NCBI GenBank assembly: GCA_900757495.1
Contig: CAAENX010000019.1
Span: 1 to 64,000, forward strand
Length of the DNA: 64,000 nt
DNA from: an uncultured Collinsella sp.
GTDB taxonomy: Bacteria; Actinomycetota; Coriobacteriia; Coriobacteriales; Coriobacteriaceae
Reading direction: 5' to 3'
Part shown: positions 61,391-64,000 of the stretch, piece by piece
Numbering within the stretch: position 1 is the stretch's first letter
Layout of the letters: every line of letters starts with the position of its first letter
Notes under the pieces: model-generated
Seen by the model: only the letters and a program-made list of their open reading frames with translations
What the model was told of the DNA's origin: nothing
The model's database searches: none
Position numbers and translations under genes: made by a program

Positions 61391-62359
61391 TTACTTAATC
61401 TTCGCCAGCACATCCTGAAACTTGGCGTAGTTGACCTTGACGCCGTCATCCAGGTCGATCTTAATCATCTGGTCTGCCAAGTGATGCAGTTTCTCTTCGT
61501 AGGCAATGGTCTCTTTGAGCTGGTCGTTGAGCTTTTTGACGCGCTTATCCAAACGCACGCGCTCGCCGCGCTCGGCACTGGCAAGGGCGTCGTTGGCATA
61601 GCCTATCTGGGAACGATAGCGCTCCTGCTGCTCATGCACATAATCGGTGCGGATGCGAGCCAACAGGTCGGGCTGGTAGCGATGCATATAAACAAGGCAC
61701 TTAAAGCCATTTTTCTTGCCGCTGTCAAACAGCCAGTAGATGGGGCGCTTCTTATAGGCCTGGCAGTGGTCCTTAAAGAAGTCCTTCAAAAAGTAGGCGC
61801 GGATTACCTCGCGCGAGGTACCCTTGCCGCCGAGTGCCTCGGCAATAAAGGCCAGGTTCTGCTCAAGCGTCTCCTCACCATACACGGTGCGCACAAAGTC
61901 GATAAAGTAGCGCACGATGTCGTCGTCAAAGTACTCGTCATCGGTAATGGGCAGCACGTTGTCGCTATCGGGCATAAAGGTCACATGCGTGGGATCGGGC
62001 ATCTTGGCCAGATAGTCGTTGACCGTGGCACCCTGGTCGGCCAAGACCAGACCGTCCACGTCCAGCGAATAGCGGCCAAACATGCAGCCCACGGCATAGC
62101 TTATGAGCGAGGTAATCTCGTCGCGCTTGGTGCGCACGTACTTGTTGCCCTTGTAGCTCTCCGGAATCTCTTCTGCCGTATCGAAGATGCGCACCACCGA
62201 GACGTACTTGTCCTCGACCTCGATGGGCACCTCGCCCTCCATGTTGTAGATCTTGGCAAAGATCCGGTTGAGCTCTTCCTCGTTAGCGCGAAGCTGCTCG
62301 AACCGCTCGTTGACTTCGGCCTTGCGGGCCTCGTATTTATCTTGAAGCAAAGTGGCCAT
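61391..62359 (-). CDS. PglX C-terminal part, encoded as a separate gene
   Basis: The 322 residues match the end of the BREX methyltransferase PglX. They contain VNERFEQLRANEEELNRIFAKIY, PIEVEDKYVSV and LISYAVGCMFGRYSLDVDGL, and end in a coiled coil (KLNDQLKETIAYEEKLHHL). In ordinary PglX this follows directly after the ...ETSWDFKRHPL segment. Here that segment is in a different gene, and this part has its own ATG with AAAGGG about nine bases upstream. The break falls in a linker between the target-recognition domain and the tail. The two parts could therefore reassemble as protein. Coding quality remains good, which argues against decay. Confidence 0.9.
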   Translation of the reverse strand: MATLLQDKYEARKAEVNERFEQLRANEEELNRIFAKIYNMEGEVPIEVEDKYVSVVRIFDTAEEIPESYKGNKYVRTKRDEITSLISYAVGCMFGRYSLDVDGLVLADQGATVNDYLAKMPDPTHVTFMPDSDNVLPITDDEYFDDDIVRYFIDFVRTVYGEETLEQNLAFIAEALGGKGTSREVIRAYFLKDFFKDHCQAYKKRPIYWLFDSGKKNGFKCLVYMHRYQPDLLARIRTDYVHEQQERYRSQIGYANDALASAERGERVRLDKRVKKLNDQLKETIAYEEKLHHLADQMIKIDLDDGVKVNYAKFQDVLAKIK

Positions 62360-62395
62360 GACAGACCGCCCTTTCGTTGTTGAAAAGTGCGGCTA

Positions 62396-62414
62396 TGCAA
62401 ATTTAAAATTTGCA
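62396..62414. promoter_or_regulatory. Perfect 19-base palindrome before the PglX C-terminal gene
   Basis: TGCAAATTTAAAATTTGCA is a 9-bp inverted repeat around one base, in an AT-rich 121-base spacer between the HEPN gene and the PglX tail. It could be an operator or recombination site. The spacer has no other clear feature. Confidence 0.5.
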
Positions 62415-62480
62415 CTAGCCAGCTAAACAATTAACAGATTTAAATTCTTTACGGATTAAAGCGCGTCGTTTATTAATTCC

Positions 62481-63137
62481 CTAGTGTTTGTTGCTCTTTC
62501 TATGAATGAGCTTTTCAAATTCGCCTCTGCCAGCATCCTTAAAATAAAAACGAGCGTCAATATCAATCGCCTTTATCCAGTCGGTAAACGCCTTTTGAGG
62601 CAGAAGCATCATGGCAGTCGTTTTTCCACTTGAACCACCAGCTTTATCCTCGAGAAGCATCATTCCATTAGGGAAGTAATACGTACACCCATGTGCAAGT
62701 GAATTGCGGATATGAGTTAGTAAAGTCATTCCTTTACCTGAGTCTTTAGGTTCGGGACCCTTACGACCAGAGATTGTATAAGGTTGAATACAGAGGACCC
62801 TCGGACTAACGATATCAATCGGAGCTTCAATCTCTTGTTTAACTCCATCAGCCGACTTTTGATTTACAGTTGTTTTAAATCCATATTCCTCAATCACATC
62901 TCCAAGATTATCAGCCATAAGTAATTCACGCTTCCCGGAAGGCACCCCTTCATACTCAAGAAGAGTATCGAATGGCAATTGTTTCAATCCATAATCAGAG
63001 GCGGTTCTTCTTTGAGAAGCAGAGTTAGCTACAGATTTAGTCACAAAGAAATCCCAAATAGAAGAAATCTCATCCGGAGTCCAATAGCTAGATTCATGCA
63101 GAGACATATGAAATGAGGATATACAGGCTTTGTCCAT
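62481..63137 (-). CDS. HEPN-domain protein nested inside pglX
   Basis: The 218-residue product has the HEPN ribonuclease motif RX4H as RNSLAHG within TLLTHIRNSLAHGCTYYFP near residue 150. The context around it resembles the pEK499-p136-like HEPN group. The rest is mixed, without membrane segments. It is strongly AT-rich compared with pglZ and brxL. The ATG at 63137 is preferred: AGGTG, overlapping the pglX TAG stop, lies six bases before it. A GTG directly after the stop (63146) is also in frame. Its position in the operon suggests a toxin or abortive effector kept in check by, or reporting on, the BREX methyltransferase. Confidence 0.75.
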   Translation of the reverse strand: MDKACISSFHMSLHESSYWTPDEISSIWDFFVTKSVANSASQRRTASDYGLKQLPFDTLLEYEGVPSGKRELLMADNLGDVIEEYGFKTTVNQKSADGVKQEIEAPIDIVSPRVLCIQPYTISGRKGPEPKDSGKGMTLLTHIRNSLAHGCTYYFPNGMMLLEDKAGGSSGKTTAMMLLPQKAFTDWIKAIDIDARFYFKDAGRGEFEKLIHRKSNKH

Positions 63138-63146
63138 AACCAACAC

Positions 63147-64000
63147 CTACACCAAAGGGTGATGTTTGAAATCCCAGGAGGTTTCACCCGAATCCCAATC
63201 GGTTTTTGATAGTTCGCGGCACAAGTCGACCATGTCATTGACCGACGGCTCCTGTTCCTCGTTCTGAATGATCGGGTAAGTTGCGATTTGGCCTACCTCG
63301 AAATTAAGCGTCGGCGAGAGCATGCTTGCGACACGCATGATCACGGAGCTGTTACAAGCTCCCTGGAGATACTTGAGTGACTCCTCGTCGCTAAAAACAC
63401 TCGTGCCCGCCACATCAAAGATATGCCCAGCAGGCTTAAAACGAAACGCAATAGACCCGCTTGAAATCTTCGACCAGGTAATCGATGGGCTAAAGAAGCA
63501 GTTTGTATTCTGTGGCCTGGAAAGCAATCTACCATTCTGGTCTTTGTAATTACGGATCTCCTGTCCGTCATTCTCCCAGTTAACAACTGAGCTATTATTT
63601 CCGTACCATTTGCGGAAGTCGCCGCCCTTGTTGTAGGGGAACCACTTACAAGCGCTTTCGATCGACTCTTGAATAGACCCACAGGAATAGATGCTCTTGC
63701 AATCATCGACTTCCCACCACTCGCGAACGAAACGAGCGTTTTCGCCAGTAGCAAGCCCTTGGCGAGGCTTGCCATACTCACTGAGCTGTTTTGCGTTTCC
63801 AAACGCATCCAGAAGAGCGTCACTGGCCCAGTAGGCTATGGGGGTGCCGGGGATTTGCTTGAAGGTGTCGGCGTCGCGACGGTAGAACCAGCCGCAGTCG
63901 GGGTTCCGGATCGCCTCGAGCAGCTTGAGGCGCTTCGCCTCGCTACCGTTGATGTCGACCAGGCGCACGTAGGCACCCTCGCATGCCGCGCGGCCGTTGT
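63147..64000 (-). CDS. pglX: PglX, methyltransferase/target-recognition part (runs off the right edge)
   Basis: The visible 284 residues are the middle of a BREX adenine methyltransferase: GAYVRLVDINGSEAKRLKLL, the target-recognition region with ATGENARFVREWWEV and KWFPYNKGGDFRKWYGN, and the end LSKTDWDSGETSWDFKHHPLV. It stops with TAG exactly where full-length PglX would continue to its C-terminal part. The 5' part is outside the window, so the catalytic NPPY-type motif cannot be checked. GC content drops toward the 3' end. The stop is in frame with the following HEPN gene, so readthrough would fuse the two. Confidence 0.9.
   Translation of the reverse strand, partial: NGRAACEGAYVRLVDINGSEAKRLKLLEAIRNPDCGWFYRRDADTFKQIPGTPIAYWASDALLDAFGNAKQLSEYGKPRQGLATGENARFVREWWEVDDCKSIYSCGSIQESIESACKWFPYNKGGDFRKWYGNNSSVVNWENDGQEIRNYKDQNGRLLSRPQNTNCFFSPSITWSKISSGSIAFRFKPAGHIFDVAGTSVFSDEESLKYLQGACNSSVIMRVASMLSPTLNFEVGQIATYPIIQNEEQEPSVNDMVDLCRELSKTDWDSGETSWDFKHHPLV

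Noticed and set aside
61391..62359. pglX simply frameshifted or decayed by sequencing error
   Set aside because: The two parts are separated by about 0.8 kb with a coherent gene, the tail part has its own start and ribosome site, and both keep conserved motifs. An assembly error cannot be fully excluded without reads.
1..64000. CRISPR array
   Set aside because: No regularly spaced direct repeats with unique spacers were seen; the repeats present are palindromic and scattered.

Overview
The window is high-GC chromosomal DNA that most resembles a human-gut actinobacterium of the class Coriobacteriia, probably Collinsella. This is an inference from gene content and coding style: a sufCBDSU operon led by an Rrf2 regulator, a GGGtGRT protein pair, an ATP-type PEP carboxykinase, a very long-tailed Rho, a CarD-like regulator, and strong GC bias at third codon positions. 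No rRNA gene is present to confirm it.

Layout. Bases 1-4000 are a decayed accessory zone. It holds the start of a secreted protein, one small unknown gene, an IS21-type transposase remnant, a broken acyltransferase, the tail of an AAA ATPase, and two broken glycosyltransferases meeting head to head. From 4.0 to 8.4 kb lie an AAA-ATPase-like protein, a secreted lysozyme-like sortase substrate and a MNT/HEPN toxin-antitoxin pair. From 8.4 to 14.4 kb is the SUF iron-sulfur operon, facing its Rrf2 regulator across a set of regularly spaced operator half-sites. A RAYT-type transposase, a NifU-like/GGGtGRT pair, a flavoprotein, tRNA-His and tRNA-Lys, an aminotransferase and a ROK sugar kinase follow to 22.6 kb. 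From 22.7 to 53.8 kb is mostly housekeeping: vanZ-like, rho, argS, carD-like, proA and proB (separated by a peptidase), pncB, tRNA-Ala, a probable 6S RNA, a wecA/tagO-like transferase, trpS, an MGMT-like gene, DegV, MarR, a B3/B4 protein, pckA, a flippase, a phosphoesterase and a cation/proton antiporter.

From about 53.8 kb to the right edge is a defence island on the minus strand, a type 1 BREX locus in the order pglX - pglZ - brxL followed by two unrecognised genes and a DUF3800 gene. Here pglX is split. Its methyltransferase/target-recognition part ends at a TAG and is followed at once by a small AT-rich gene carrying the HEPN ribonuclease motif. The C-terminal part of PglX is then a separate gene. 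This resembles the nesting of anticodon nucleases inside type I restriction loci and is the best candidate here for an undescribed system.

Intergenic DNA is rich in palindromes. There are four elements of 120-165 bp that share a core but have different, self-complementary arms. Several REP-like families are present, one of them flanking a RAYT transposase gene. A 90-bp palindrome appears to sit in frame inside sufD.
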